64,000 nt of DNA. It comes from Flavobacterium piscisymbiosum (lineage in GTDB: Bacteria; Bacteroidota; Bacteroidia; Flavobacteriales; Flavobacteriaceae). The position numbers were made by a program, and so were the translations under genes. The notes under the pieces were generated by a model, which worked only from the letters and a program-made list of their open reading frames with translations, was not told the origin of the DNA and did no database searches. Location: NCBI RefSeq assembly GCF_020905295.1, contig NZ_JAJJMM010000001.1, positions 4,464,001-4,528,000 of the forward strand. Reading direction: 5' to 3'. Below, piece by piece: positions 26,834-35,377 of the stretch (the stretch's first letter is position 1; every line of letters starts with the position of its first letter).

Positions 26834-28810
26834 TTAATATTTCAATAAATCTGATAAAACTTCCTCGAAACGATTTTTAGGTAAAAACTGATCTTCTAGT
26901 GCTTTTGTAAACGGAATTGGCGAATCTAAACTTGCTACTCTTTTAACCGGAGCATCCAGATATTCAAAGCATTCTTCCATAATTAAGGCCGAAATATCGC
27001 TTGCCATTCCTCCAAACAAAGTATCTTCCTGATAAATAATTACTTTTCCTGTCTTTTTTACAGAAGCAAAAATAGTTTCGGTATCCAAAGGCTGTAAAGT
27101 TCTTAAGTCGATTAAATCAGCTGAAATTTCAGGATTATTAGCCAAAGTTTCTAAAGCCCAATGCACCGGAGCGCCAAAAGCAATAATAGTAACCTGGTTT
27201 CCTTCTTTTAATAAAGCTGCTTTTCCTAACGGAATCGTATAATAATCAACCGGAACATCCTGATAAACGCTGCGATACAATTGTTTATGTTCGAAAAATA
27301 AAACCGGATTAGGGTCATTTATAGAACTATTCAATAACCCTTTTGCATCATACGGAAAAGCGGGATAAACGACTTTTAAACCCGGAGTTTTGGTAAACCA
27401 GGCTTCGTTGGTTTGTGAGTGAAATGGCCCGGCCTGAGTTCCTCCGCCACAAGGCATTCGAACGACAACATCGGCATTTTCGCCCCAGCGATAATGAGAT
27501 TTTGCTAATAAATTGACAATTGGGTTGAATCCTGTAGAAACAAAATCGGCAAATTGCATTTCGACAATGGCTTTATAACCATTTATAGATAAGCCCATTG
27601 CGGTCGAAACAACGGCGCTCTCGCAAATTGGTGTATTTCGTACGCGATCTTTTCCAAATAAGTCTACAAAACCATCTGTGATTTTAAAAGCGCCGCCATA
27701 TTCTGCAATATCCTGCCCCATTATGATCAGTTTTCCATAGCGTTTCATAGATTGCTCTAAACTATATCTGATAGCATCTATAAAACGTATATTTTTAACT
27801 TCTTCTGACGGATTAACTTCTTCATGTTCATAACGTTTATAAACATCATCTAATTCTCCGCTGTAAGTTGGTATAATTTCAGGTTCGGCGTTGGCAATGG
27901 CCAAATTTTCGTCGATTTCCTGTTTGATTTCAGCGTGTAACTGCTCGTCGAATTCGGCTGTAAGAACCCCAATTTCAGTTAAGTAATTTCTGTAATTACT
28001 TACCGGATCTTTGGCGGCCCATTCGTCCATCAATTCCTGCGGAACGTATTTTGTACCACTCGCCTCTTCATGACCGCGCATTCTAAAGGTTTTAAATTCT
28101 AATAAAACCGGATGCGGATCTTTTTGCATGTCTTCTTTTAACTGAGACAGTTTATTGAAAACTTCAACAATATTATTTCCGTCAATAATATAACTTTCAA
28201 TGCCGTAACCAATTCCTTTATCAGCAAGGTTTTCGCACAAATACTGTTCGTTTGTAGGCGTCGAAAGTCCGTAACCATTATTTTCGATGATAAACATTAC
28301 CGGCAATTTCCAGACAGCAGCAATATTTAGTGCTTCATGAAAATCTCCCTCGCTTGTAGCACCTTCTCCTGTAAAAACAGCGGTGACTTTTTTATTGTTC
28401 TGAAGTTTATCAGCTAATGCGATTCCGTCTGCGATCCCTAATTGCGGGCCAAGATGCGAAATCATCCCGATAATTTTATATTCCTGAGTGCCAAAGTGAA
28501 AGCTACGATCCCGCCCTTTTGTAAAACCATTTGCTTTTCCTTGCCATTGCGAGAATAAGCGGTGCAACGGAATGTTTCTTGTGGTAAAAACGCCTAAATT
28601 TCTGTGCATTGGCAATACATATTCAGAGTCATCTAAAACAGCGGTAACCCCTACTGCAATTGCTTCCTGCCCTATTCCGGAGAACCATTTTGATACTTTT
28701 CCTTGTCGAATCAGGATCAGCATCTTTTCTTCGATCAAACGAGGTTTAAGAATTTTTTTATATAAATCTAATAATTGAGCATCAGTAAGGTTTTGTCTGT
28801 AAAAGATCAT
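26834..28810 (-). CDS. 2-oxoacid dehydrogenase E1, fused alpha and beta subunits
   Basis: ThDP-dependent decarboxylase component of a branched-chain 2-oxoacid (or pyruvate-type) dehydrogenase complex. Residues 1 to about 330 are E1-alpha, with the ThDP/Mg motif GEGATSEGDFHEAL...ENN; residues about 335-658 are E1-beta, starting IRFIDAIRYSLEQSM and containing GMGLSINGYKAIVEMQF-type segments. In most bacteria these are two genes; the fused form is known in Bacteroidota. E2 and E3 genes are not nearby, so they are supplied from elsewhere. Confidence 0.9.
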   Translation of the reverse strand: MIFYRQNLTDAQLLDLYKKILKPRLIEEKMLILIRQGKVSKWFSGIGQEAIAVGVTAVLDDSEYVLPMHRNLGVFTTRNIPLHRLFSQWQGKANGFTKGRDRSFHFGTQEYKIIGMISHLGPQLGIADGIALADKLQNNKKVTAVFTGEGATSEGDFHEALNIAAVWKLPVMFIIENNGYGLSTPTNEQYLCENLADKGIGYGIESYIIDGNNIVEVFNKLSQLKEDMQKDPHPVLLEFKTFRMRGHEEASGTKYVPQELMDEWAAKDPVSNYRNYLTEIGVLTAEFDEQLHAEIKQEIDENLAIANAEPEIIPTYSGELDDVYKRYEHEEVNPSEEVKNIRFIDAIRYSLEQSMKRYGKLIIMGQDIAEYGGAFKITDGFVDLFGKDRVRNTPICESAVVSTAMGLSINGYKAIVEMQFADFVSTGFNPIVNLLAKSHYRWGENADVVVRMPCGGGTQAGPFHSQTNEAWFTKTPGLKVVYPAFPYDAKGLLNSSINDPNPVLFFEHKQLYRSVYQDVPVDYYTIPLGKAALLKEGNQVTIIAFGAPVHWALETLANNPEISADLIDLRTLQPLDTETIFASVKKTGKVIIYQEDTLFGGMASDISALIMEECFEYLDAPVKRVASLDSPIPFTKALEDQFLPKNRFEEVLSDLLKY

Positions 28811-28832
28811 TTGGTTCTTGGTTTTAGTGTTT

Positions 28833-28840
28833 CAAATATA
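28833..28840 (-). promoter_or_regulatory. -7 box for the E1 gene
   Basis: Minus-strand TATATTTG, exact TAnnTTTG, 22 bp upstream of the ATG. Confidence 0.55.
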
Positions 28841-28923
28841 GAAAAATATAACAATTTTATTAATTTTTGTTACAAATTTTTAATTTTATTATAACTTTTA
28901 AAATTCAAATCTAAAATATTCTC

Positions 28924-28931
28924 TACCTTTG
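28924..28931 (+). promoter_or_regulatory. -7 box for the oxygenase gene
   Basis: TACCTTTG, exact TAnnTTTG, 50 bp upstream of the ATG at 28982. Confidence 0.55.
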
Positions 28932-28981
28932 TTATTAGAAGGTTTATGACACCTTTTATCCTATAAATAAAAATGTAAAGT

Positions 28982-29932
28982 ATGCAAAACATTCCTAGTG
29001 TAGACTTACGTGATTTCCTTTCGGACGACCCGAAACGTAAACAAAAATTTGTAAATGAAATCGGCAGTGCATTTGAAAACATTGGCTTCGTAGCCCTAAA
29101 AGGTCACTTTTTAGATGATCAGTTAGTAGACGAGCTTTATGGCGAAATTAGAAAATTTTTCGCTTTGCCAGTAGAAACTAAGCATAATTATGAGATTCCC
29201 GGAATTGGCGGGCAAAGAGGTTATGTTTCTTTTGGAAAAGAACATGCTAAAGGACGTAAAGAGGGGGATTTGAAAGAATTCTGGCATTTTGGTCAGTATG
29301 TTGATGCATCTTCTAAGTATGCATCTGAGTATCCTGAAAATGTAGAAGTAAAAGAATTACCTCGTTTTAATGTTGTAGGTAAAGAAGCGTATCAAATGCT
29401 TGAAAAAACAGGTGTTTATGTGTTAAGAGCTTTGGCTTTGCATTTGGGTTTAGATGAGTTTTATTTTGACCAATATGCAAAAGAAGGAAACTCTATTTTA
29501 AGACCAATTCATTACCCACCAATTACTTCTGAGCCGGAAAACGCCATTCGCGCCGCTGCTCACGGAGATATTAATTTGATTACCCTATTAATGGGTGCTC
29601 AGGGTAAAGGATTACAGGTTCAGAATCACGATGGCGAATGGATTGATGCTATCGCTGAAGATGATCAATTGGTTATTAATGTGGGAGATATGTTGTCAAG
29701 ACATACCAACAACAAGTTGAAATCAACGATTCACCAAGTGGTAAATCCACCAAGAGAATTATGGGGAACTTCACGTTATTCTATTCCGTTTTTTATGCAT
29801 CCTGTAAGCGATATGCGTCTAGATTGTTTAGAAAACTGTATTGATGCCGAGAATCCTAAAAAATTCGAAGATATTACTGCGGGAGACTATTTGTACGAAC
29901 GTTTAGTAGATTTGGGATTGATTAAAAAATAA
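28982..29932 (+). CDS. 2-oxoglutarate/Fe(II) oxygenase, isopenicillin N synthase-like
   Basis: 316 residues of the plant-type 2OG oxygenase family. N-terminal DIOX_N region (IPSVDLRDFL...FENIGFVALKGH), then the double-stranded beta-helix with iron ligands H194-x-D196 (AAHGDINL) and H251 (STIHQVVN), and the 2OG-binding R265-x-S267 (SRYSIPFF). Substrate unknown; in bacteria such enzymes hydroxylate or desaturate small metabolites. Divergent from the E1 gene with its own promoter. Confidence 0.9.
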   Translation: MQNIPSVDLRDFLSDDPKRKQKFVNEIGSAFENIGFVALKGHFLDDQLVDELYGEIRKFFALPVETKHNYEIPGIGGQRGYVSFGKEHAKGRKEGDLKEFWHFGQYVDASSKYASEYPENVEVKELPRFNVVGKEAYQMLEKTGVYVLRALALHLGLDEFYFDQYAKEGNSILRPIHYPPITSEPENAIRAAAHGDINLITLLMGAQGKGLQVQNHDGEWIDAIAEDDQLVINVGDMLSRHTNNKLKSTIHQVVNPPRELWGTSRYSIPFFMHPVSDMRLDCLENCIDAENPKKFEDITAGDYLYERLVDLGLIKK

Positions 29933-29940
29933 ACTTAAAT

Positions 29941-30024
29941 AAATTCCAATATTAAAATTCCAAATTCCAACATTATGATTGGGATTTGGAATTTGATTTT
30001 TACAAACTATAACTATTGGAATTT
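29941..30024. repeat. AAATTCCAATA repeat cluster
   Basis: AAATTCCAATA near 29941 and its complement TATTGGAATTT near 30014-30024 bracket further AATTCCAAATTCC / GGATTTGGAATTT units. Same repeat type as at 12627-12660 and 30506-30540. Confidence 0.6.
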
Positions 30025-30045
30025 ATTTTTTAGCATAAAAAATTT

Positions 30046-30378
30046 ATGGACTTACAAGATCAATTAAAAAACTTATTCCCGGATCACGTAGAATCTAATG
30101 AACCTGAAGAAGTTCAGGAGCAGGATCATGTGCTTTACATTCAAAAAGAGCCTATGATTTGTAAATTCGAAAAACGAAAAGGAAAAGCGACAACCATAAT
30201 CGAAGGCTACGAAGGATCTGATGAAGATTTTAAAATTCTGGCCAAAGAAATTAAAACAAAATTGAGTGTTGGCGGAACTTTTAAAGATGCTTCGATTATT
30301 ATTCAGGGCGATTATCGTGATAAAATAATGGCGATTTTAAAAGAAAAAGGATTTAAAACGAAACGTGTTGGAGGGTGA
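30046..30378 (+). CDS. SUI1/eIF1-like translation factor (YciH family)
   Basis: 110 residues with the SUI1 fold pattern: CKFEKRKGKATTIIEGYEG (about 39-57), a glycine-rich SVGGTFKDASIIIQGDYRDKI (about 76-96) and a C-terminal KGFKTKRVGG. YciH-type proteins proofread initiation complexes on the 30S subunit. The N-terminal roughly 35 residues are acidic and variable. Isolated between repeats. Confidence 0.88.
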   Translation: MDLQDQLKNLFPDHVESNEPEEVQEQDHVLYIQKEPMICKFEKRKGKATTIIEGYEGSDEDFKILAKEIKTKLSVGGTFKDASIIIQGDYRDKIMAILKEKGFKTKRVGG

Positions 30379-30422
30379 TAATTGTAGATTTATGATTTTA
30401 GATTGTAGATTAATGTATTGTG

Positions 30423-30630
30423 GATAATTTAACCGCAAAAGAGCGCTAAGAATATATTTCTAAGCTTTGTAAAAGTTCGCAAAGCTTTATCTTCAAACAA
30501 TATCAATTGGAATTTGGAATTTAAAAATTTGGAATTTCAGAAAAAAAATCCGTCGAATCCGTGGGCAAAAAAAGTTTACGCCCTAAAGAAAACCTCAGAA
30601 CCTTAGTCACTCAGTAACTTAGAACCTTAA
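30423..30630. repeat. Mosaic of four repeat types before the phosphorylase gene
   Basis: CCGCAAAAG...TTCGCAAAGCTTT unit (about 30432-30490), GGAATTTGGAATTT tracts (about 30506-30540), AATCCGTCGAATCCGTGGGCAAA (about 30548-30567) and an AACCTTAGTCACTCAGTAAC tract (30593-30628). The last two recur in inverse orientation at 34345-34445. Confidence 0.6.
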
Positions 30631-30636
30631 AAAAAT

Positions 30637-31506
30637 ATGATACAAAATTCAGAATTAATACTTAATCCAGACGGAAGCGTTTACCACTTAAACCTTCTTC
30701 CTGAACATATAGCAAACGATATAATTTTTGTTGGAGACCAAAACAGAGTTGAAAAGATCACTCAGTTTTTTGATTCGATTGAATATTCTACGCAAAAAAG
30801 AGAATTTAAAACCCAAACCGGAATTTATAAAGGCAAAAGAATATCTGTAATGTCAACCGGAATTGGTCCTGACAATATTGATATTGTGGTGAATGAATTA
30901 GATGCCTTGGTAAACATCGATTTAAAAACACGTCAGCCAAAAGAAGAACTGACTTCTTTGAATATTATCAGAATTGGAACTTCAGGTTCTTTGCAGGCTG
31001 ATATTCCTGTGGATAGTTTTGTAATGTCTAAATTCGGTTTAGGATTAGATAATATGCTTCGCTCCTATTTGATTGATGAAGTTTCGAATGCAGCGATCGA
31101 AGATGCTTTTATTCATCATACTAATTGGGATATTAAAAAAGGAAGACCTTATGCGATTGCTTGTTCTGAAGCATTAGAAAAAATAATCGAATCGGATAAA
31201 ATATTCAAAGGAATTACAGCAACTGCCGGAGGTTTTTACGGACCACAAGGACGTGTATTGCGTTTGAATATACAGGACGAAGAATTAAACAGTAAAATGG
31301 ATAATTTTAGTTTTAATGACGAAAGAATTACTAACTTAGAGATGGAAACCGCTGCTATTTATGGATTATCGGCGCTTTTAGGACATAATGCATTGTCATT
31401 GAATGCTATTATTGCCAATCGTGCAACCGGAACTTTTAGTGAGGACCCATACAAAGCAGTTGATGAATTGATTACGTATACGTTGAATAAACTGGCTCAG
31501 CAATAA
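30637..31506 (+). CDS. Nucleoside phosphorylase (uridine phosphorylase-like)
   Basis: 289 residues of the PNP/UDP family 1: phosphate-binding GDQNRVEKI near residue 32, STGIGPDNIDIVVNEL (about 73-88), IIRIGTSGSLQ (about 110-120), and the ribose-binding E-M-E stretch TNLEMETAAIYGL (about 230-242). Splits a nucleoside to base and ribose-1-phosphate for salvage. The NLEMET context fits uridine phosphorylase, but purine specificity cannot be excluded. Confidence 0.87.
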   Translation: MIQNSELILNPDGSVYHLNLLPEHIANDIIFVGDQNRVEKITQFFDSIEYSTQKREFKTQTGIYKGKRISVMSTGIGPDNIDIVVNELDALVNIDLKTRQPKEELTSLNIIRIGTSGSLQADIPVDSFVMSKFGLGLDNMLRSYLIDEVSNAAIEDAFIHHTNWDIKKGRPYAIACSEALEKIIESDKIFKGITATAGGFYGPQGRVLRLNIQDEELNSKMDNFSFNDERITNLEMETAAIYGLSALLGHNALSLNAIIANRATGTFSEDPYKAVDELITYTLNKLAQQ

Positions 31507-31541
31507 TTAGGAAATCAGTCCATTAGAAAATGAGATAATTT

Positions 31542-31979
31542 ATGGAAGACGCTATTCTTAAATTTGAGAAATTATTGAATGAGAATGTCAATTATTTTCC
31601 AACGATAAGCAATGAAATTTTAGAAGCTAAAATACCTGGAAAATGGTCTAAAAAAGAAATTTTAGGCCATTTGACAGATTCAGCTATTCATAATCTGGTG
31701 CGTTTTACAGAAATAAATTATGTAGAAAAACCTTATCAGCACAGGCCATATAACCAAATAGATTTAGTAAATTTAAATCAGTATCAAACAATGGATATTG
31801 ATGAATTGACACAATTGTGGTTCGTGGTCAACAAACAGATTATCAGAATTATGAAATCTGTTGATAATGAGGCTTTAGAATATAAAATTGTTTTGAGTGA
31901 TGGATCAATTATTGATTTGAAATTTCTGATGACTGATTACGTAACCCATTTAGAACACCACATAAACCAAATTAGATAA
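31542..31979 (+). CDS. DinB-like four-helix protein
   Basis: 145 residues; PGKWSKKEILGHLTDSAIHNLVRF (about 31-54) is the DinB_2 metal-site helix, with a final DYVTHLEHHINQIR supplying further histidines. The family includes thiol-dependent transferases and many of unknown function. It shares one base with the next start (TAATG), so the two are coupled. Confidence 0.85.
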   Translation: MEDAILKFEKLLNENVNYFPTISNEILEAKIPGKWSKKEILGHLTDSAIHNLVRFTEINYVEKPYQHRPYNQIDLVNLNQYQTMDIDELTQLWFVVNKQIIRIMKSVDNEALEYKIVLSDGSIIDLKFLMTDYVTHLEHHINQIR

Positions 31980-32452
31980 TGGCAGAAGCGCATAAAAAGA
32001 TATTGTTTAAATATTATAGTACCTATCTGGAAGAAATTGTTTCAGAGACCATGTGGGCAGAAATTATTGATGCTGAAAAAGGATATTTTAAATTAGATAA
32101 TATTCCGTTTTTTGGACCTTTGATTGCAACAGACGATATTTTTCGTGCTGAATATGATGAAAATGAGAAAACGTTCATGCACAAGGAAACAATAGAAAGT
32201 TCAGGAAATTCTATTGTTCAGGTTTTAGTATTGGAAAAAGAGTTTGATGCGGCAGTTATCAGAGAAAAGCTAAAAGCTCTGAATTGCATAACTGAAGTTT
32301 TGAATGACACTTTTTTTGCTGTTGAAATTGTGAGAAACACAGATTATTCATTAGTAAAAAGTGTTTTAAACGAATATGAATCACAGGCAATAATAGAATT
32401 TGCAGAACCTTGTCTTTCTGAAAAACACAGAACCGATTTATTGAAAAATTAG
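31979..32452 (+). CDS. DUF4265 family protein
   Basis: 157 residues. MWAEIIDAEKGYFKLDNIPFFGPLIATDDIFRAEYDEN (about 25-62) is the characteristic DUF4265 core. Cytosolic, unknown function. Translationally coupled to the DinB-like gene. Confidence 0.8.
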   Translation: MAEAHKKILFKYYSTYLEEIVSETMWAEIIDAEKGYFKLDNIPFFGPLIATDDIFRAEYDENEKTFMHKETIESSGNSIVQVLVLEKEFDAAVIREKLKALNCITEVLNDTFFAVEIVRNTDYSLVKSVLNEYESQAIIEFAEPCLSEKHRTDLLKN

Positions 32453-32531
32453 CTAATATGTCAATTCGATAATAAGATAATTAAAAGAAACTAAACTTAA
32501 AATACGCTTACCAAACTTAAACTTAACTAAA

Positions 32532-33383
32532 ATGAAAACTGTAAAAATTGTAGGTGTTCCCGAACACTTCAATTTGCCATGGCATTTATGCATCGAAAAT
32601 GGGGAATTTGAAGCAGAAAACATTGATTTACAATGGAAAAATATTCCTGAAGGAACCGGAAAAATGTGTCAGATGCTTCGTGATGGTGAAGCTGATATTG
32701 CTGTAATTTTAACCGAAGGAATTGTAAAAGATATTGTTGCGGGAAATCCAAGTAAAATTGTTCAGATTTACGTGCAATCGCCTTTAATTTGGGGAATTCA
32801 CGTTGCTGCAAAATCAGATTTTCATGCAGTAAAAGATCTTAAAGATAAAAAAGTAGCTATTTCCAGAATAGGTTCAGGATCGCAATTGATGGCTTATGTA
32901 AATGCACATGAAAATGGCTGGGAAACTGATAATCTGCAATTTGAAATCATTAACACCATCGACGGAGCTGTAGAGGCTTTGACAAAAGGAACTGCAGATT
33001 ACTTTATGTGGGAACGTTTTATGACCAAACCACTTGTAGATCAGGGAATTTTCAGGAGAGTTGGCGACTGCCCTACTCCATGGCCTTCATTTGTAATTAC
33101 GGTTCGTGACGAATTCCTGAAAAAGAACCCAAAAATTGTCGAAAAAATATTAGAAATTATAAACAAAACAACGCACGATTTTACTGAAATTCCAAATATA
33201 GACAAAACATTATCAGAGCTTTTCAATCAAAAAATTGAAGATATTCAGGAATGGCTGAAACTGACACAATGGTCTCAGAAGAATTTAAGTGAAAAAGCAT
33301 TCATTAAAATTCAAAATCAGTTATTTGATCTGGGAATTATTGATAAAAAAAGTACTTTTGTTGAAACGGTAAAAGCGCTTTAA
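32532..33383 (+). CDS. Periplasmic-binding-protein-like (NMT1/THI5 fold) protein without signal peptide
   Basis: 283 residues with the type 2 periplasmic-binding fold used by SsuA/ThiY/NMT1 proteins: MKTVKIVGVPEHFNLPWHLCIENGEFEAENIDL at the start, DGEADIAVILTEGIVKDI (about 51-68), LKDKKVAISRIGSGSQLMAYV (about 103-123). The protein begins directly at the first beta-strand with no export signal, and no ABC permease or ATPase is adjacent. A cytosolic ligand-binding or enzymatic role is therefore more likely than transport. Confidence 0.8.
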   Translation: MKTVKIVGVPEHFNLPWHLCIENGEFEAENIDLQWKNIPEGTGKMCQMLRDGEADIAVILTEGIVKDIVAGNPSKIVQIYVQSPLIWGIHVAAKSDFHAVKDLKDKKVAISRIGSGSQLMAYVNAHENGWETDNLQFEIINTIDGAVEALTKGTADYFMWERFMTKPLVDQGIFRRVGDCPTPWPSFVITVRDEFLKKNPKIVEKILEIINKTTHDFTEIPNIDKTLSELFNQKIEDIQEWLKLTQWSQKNLSEKAFIKIQNQLFDLGIIDKKSTFVETVKAL

Positions 33384-33403
33384 ATACTTGCTTTTGAATT
33401 CTT

Positions 33404-34336
33404 ATGATAAAATTCCCTAAAATTGACTTTCCGCAATTAAAATCCAAACTACAGGTGAAATCTCCCTGGGACAGGATTATTATTATGCTGTTGAGTCTTT
33501 TGATAACGATTCCGATTTTTATCATACTGCATCAAAACCTGATCGATTTAGAATGGGCTTTTAATTTAGACCGTATCTTTATTTTTATATTTGTTTTTGC
33601 TGCTATTTTCTTTCTGTTAATGTACCTGCGAACGATAATACTTTTATGTATCGCGGTTTACTTAGTGGTTTTAATTTACGGAAGTGTTATAGGGAATTAT
33701 GGTTTTAGTGAAATCTCCGAAGATTATAATTCGATGATTTATACCATGTCTGATAATCCTTTTCCGCAGGATATTATTGTGGCGAAGCTGCTTCCGTTTC
33801 CTAATAAATCAAAAATTATCAATGCCATCGAATATCAGAATCCAAAGGTTCGAAACTTCGCGATAATGGCTACAACAAAGCATTTTAAAGGCCTTAAAGG
33901 ATATTCTGATTACAGAACTATTATTCAGTGTTTTGCAGTGTTTAAAGAGATTAATAGCCGATGGAATTACGTAAACGATCCCAAAGAAGGTGATTATATT
34001 GCTACTGCGAGCGAATCTTTAGAATATTTTTCAGGAGATTGCGACGATCATTCGATTTTAATGGCCGCCGCAATTCGCTCTATTGGCGGAACTCCAAGGT
34101 TAATTCATACGAAAGGACATATTTACCCTGAAATATTGATTGGTTCTATGATCGATCTGGAAAAGGTCAATTATCTAATTAAAAATGTACTTTTTGTAAA
34201 AGAAAGTTATAAAAAGAAGATCCATTATCATATTGATGAACGTGGTCAGGTTTGGATGAATCTGGATTATACTGCAAAATACCCCGGAGGACCTTTTATG
34301 TATGAAGAAATTTTGGGAGCTTTGACTTTAAAGTAG
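33404..34336 (+). CDS. Transglutaminase-like membrane protein
   Basis: 310 residues. Three N-terminal hydrophobic segments (about 25-43, 52-70, 73-95), then a transglutaminase-like cysteine-protease fold: Cys about 213 in SGDCDDHSILMAAAIRSIG, His about 239 in KGHIYPEI, Asp about 288 in LDYTAKYPG. The catalytic triad is complete. Possible role in protein crosslinking or cleavage at the membrane. It starts 20 bp after the upstream gene, a likely operon. Confidence 0.82.
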   Translation: MIKFPKIDFPQLKSKLQVKSPWDRIIIMLLSLLITIPIFIILHQNLIDLEWAFNLDRIFIFIFVFAAIFFLLMYLRTIILLCIAVYLVVLIYGSVIGNYGFSEISEDYNSMIYTMSDNPFPQDIIVAKLLPFPNKSKIINAIEYQNPKVRNFAIMATTKHFKGLKGYSDYRTIIQCFAVFKEINSRWNYVNDPKEGDYIATASESLEYFSGDCDDHSILMAAAIRSIGGTPRLIHTKGHIYPEILIGSMIDLEKVNYLIKNVLFVKESYKKKIHYHIDERGQVWMNLDYTAKYPGGPFMYEEILGALTLK

Positions 34337-34779
34337 TTTTTTTTAGGTTCTAAGATGCTAAGGTTCTGAGGTGCTAAGTTTTTTTTAGTATTGTATTTTT
34401 TGCCTTTGCCCACGGATTTTACGGATTGGACGGGCTTACGCGGATTTTTTAAATTTTAATCGCAAATTATTGGTATGAAATTCTAAATTCCAAAAAATCC
34501 AGATCTCAAATTTTCTAATAAAATCAGTTTTTAACTTAAAGACACAATGGTGTGCTCTCTACAATCGATACGGGTGTTATGATGAACATGCTTCACAACA
34601 AAACTTTCCTGATATTACAGTAATTCCTTAATTTCCACGCAATCAAAAACTTAAAATTAGTAATGTGAAATTTAATTTTGTAGGTTTATTTTTCTATTTA
34701 TTTATAAATATTTGATTTTTAGATTTTTAATTAAAAATAATTTTGTAATTTTCTAAGGTCTAACTTTAATCACAAAATC
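34337..34779. other. 443-bp intergenic region
   Basis: Repeats at the left: AGGTTCTAAGATGCTAAGGTTCTGAGG type (34345-34378) and GCCCACGGATTTTACGGATT (about 34403-34445), both found inverted at 30548-30628. The right part (34450-34779) is AT-rich with no ORF over 15 codons; I see nothing else. Confidence 0.6.
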
Positions 34780-35148
34780 ATGAGAAAATCTAACTTATTT
34801 ATCTTCGCAATTGCATTATTAGCAGTATTAATGATTTCATGCCATAAAGGTCGCAATAAACTGGTAAACTCTTGGAAAATCACTGCTGTTGAACCTAAAA
34901 TACCGCTTTCGGATTCTTTAAAAAATGTGATTCTGACTAACGGAACATTAACTTTTACAGAAGACGGACACGTAACCGGGTATTTACAAAATGAAATAAA
35001 TAATGGGACTTTTGCATTGACAAAAGGTGGAAAGAATTTAGTGATAAAAGATGAAACGGGAACCCCATATCCTTGTGAAAGCACAATAACAGACGATCAA
35101 CTGATATTAGACAGCAAAGAAATGAAAATAACCCTCAAAAAAATATAA
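34780..35148 (+). CDS. Small lipoprotein, lipocalin-like
   Basis: 122 residues. Signal peptide with lipobox MRKSNLFIFAIALLAVLMISC. The mature chain reads KLVNSWKITAVEP...LTFTEDGHVTGYL, the W-K-x-x-x/F-x-x-D-G pattern of small lipocalin-like Bacteroidota lipoproteins. Function unknown. Followed by a terminator. Confidence 0.75.
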   Translation: MRKSNLFIFAIALLAVLMISCHKGRNKLVNSWKITAVEPKIPLSDSLKNVILTNGTLTFTEDGHVTGYLQNEINNGTFALTKGGKNLVIKDETGTPYPCESTITDDQLILDSKEMKITLKKI

Positions 35149-35182
35149 CGTACGTTTTCAGCATTATAACAAAAAATATATC

Positions 35183-35216
35183 AAGCCACGTTGAAGTAAA
35201 ATTTATCGTGGTTTTT
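35183..35216 (+). terminator. Terminator of the lipoprotein gene
   Basis: AAGCCACG (35183-35190) pairs with CGTGGTTT (35207-35214), one wobble, then TTTTCTTTTT. Confidence 0.75.
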
Positions 35217-35257
35217 CTTTTTAAATCGAATGTATTTTCAAAATCAAACACAAATTG

Positions 35258-35265
35258 TATCTTTG
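35258..35265 (+). promoter_or_regulatory. -7 box for the ABC-F gene
   Basis: TATCTTTG, exact TAnnTTTG, 119 bp upstream of the ABC-F start, giving an unusually long leader. Confidence 0.6.
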
Positions 35266-35290
35266 CAATCTTAAATAATAGTAATAATTT

Positions 35291-35377
35291 ATGTGAAAAA
35301 TAATTTCTTTCGGACAATTTAAAGGGTAAACGGCAATCGCGGTTACTCTATTTATTCATCTTTATAGAAAGAAATTA
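35291..35377 (+). promoter_or_regulatory. Possible leader control region of the ABC-F gene
   Basis: The leader has a start-stop pair ATGTGA (35291-35296) and a perfect inverted repeat TAATTTCTTT (35301-35310) / AAAGAAATTA (35368-35377), whose right arm runs into the start codon. Folding would mask the initiation region. ABC-F resistance genes are often controlled by leader translation, so this is plausible but unproven. Confidence 0.4.
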
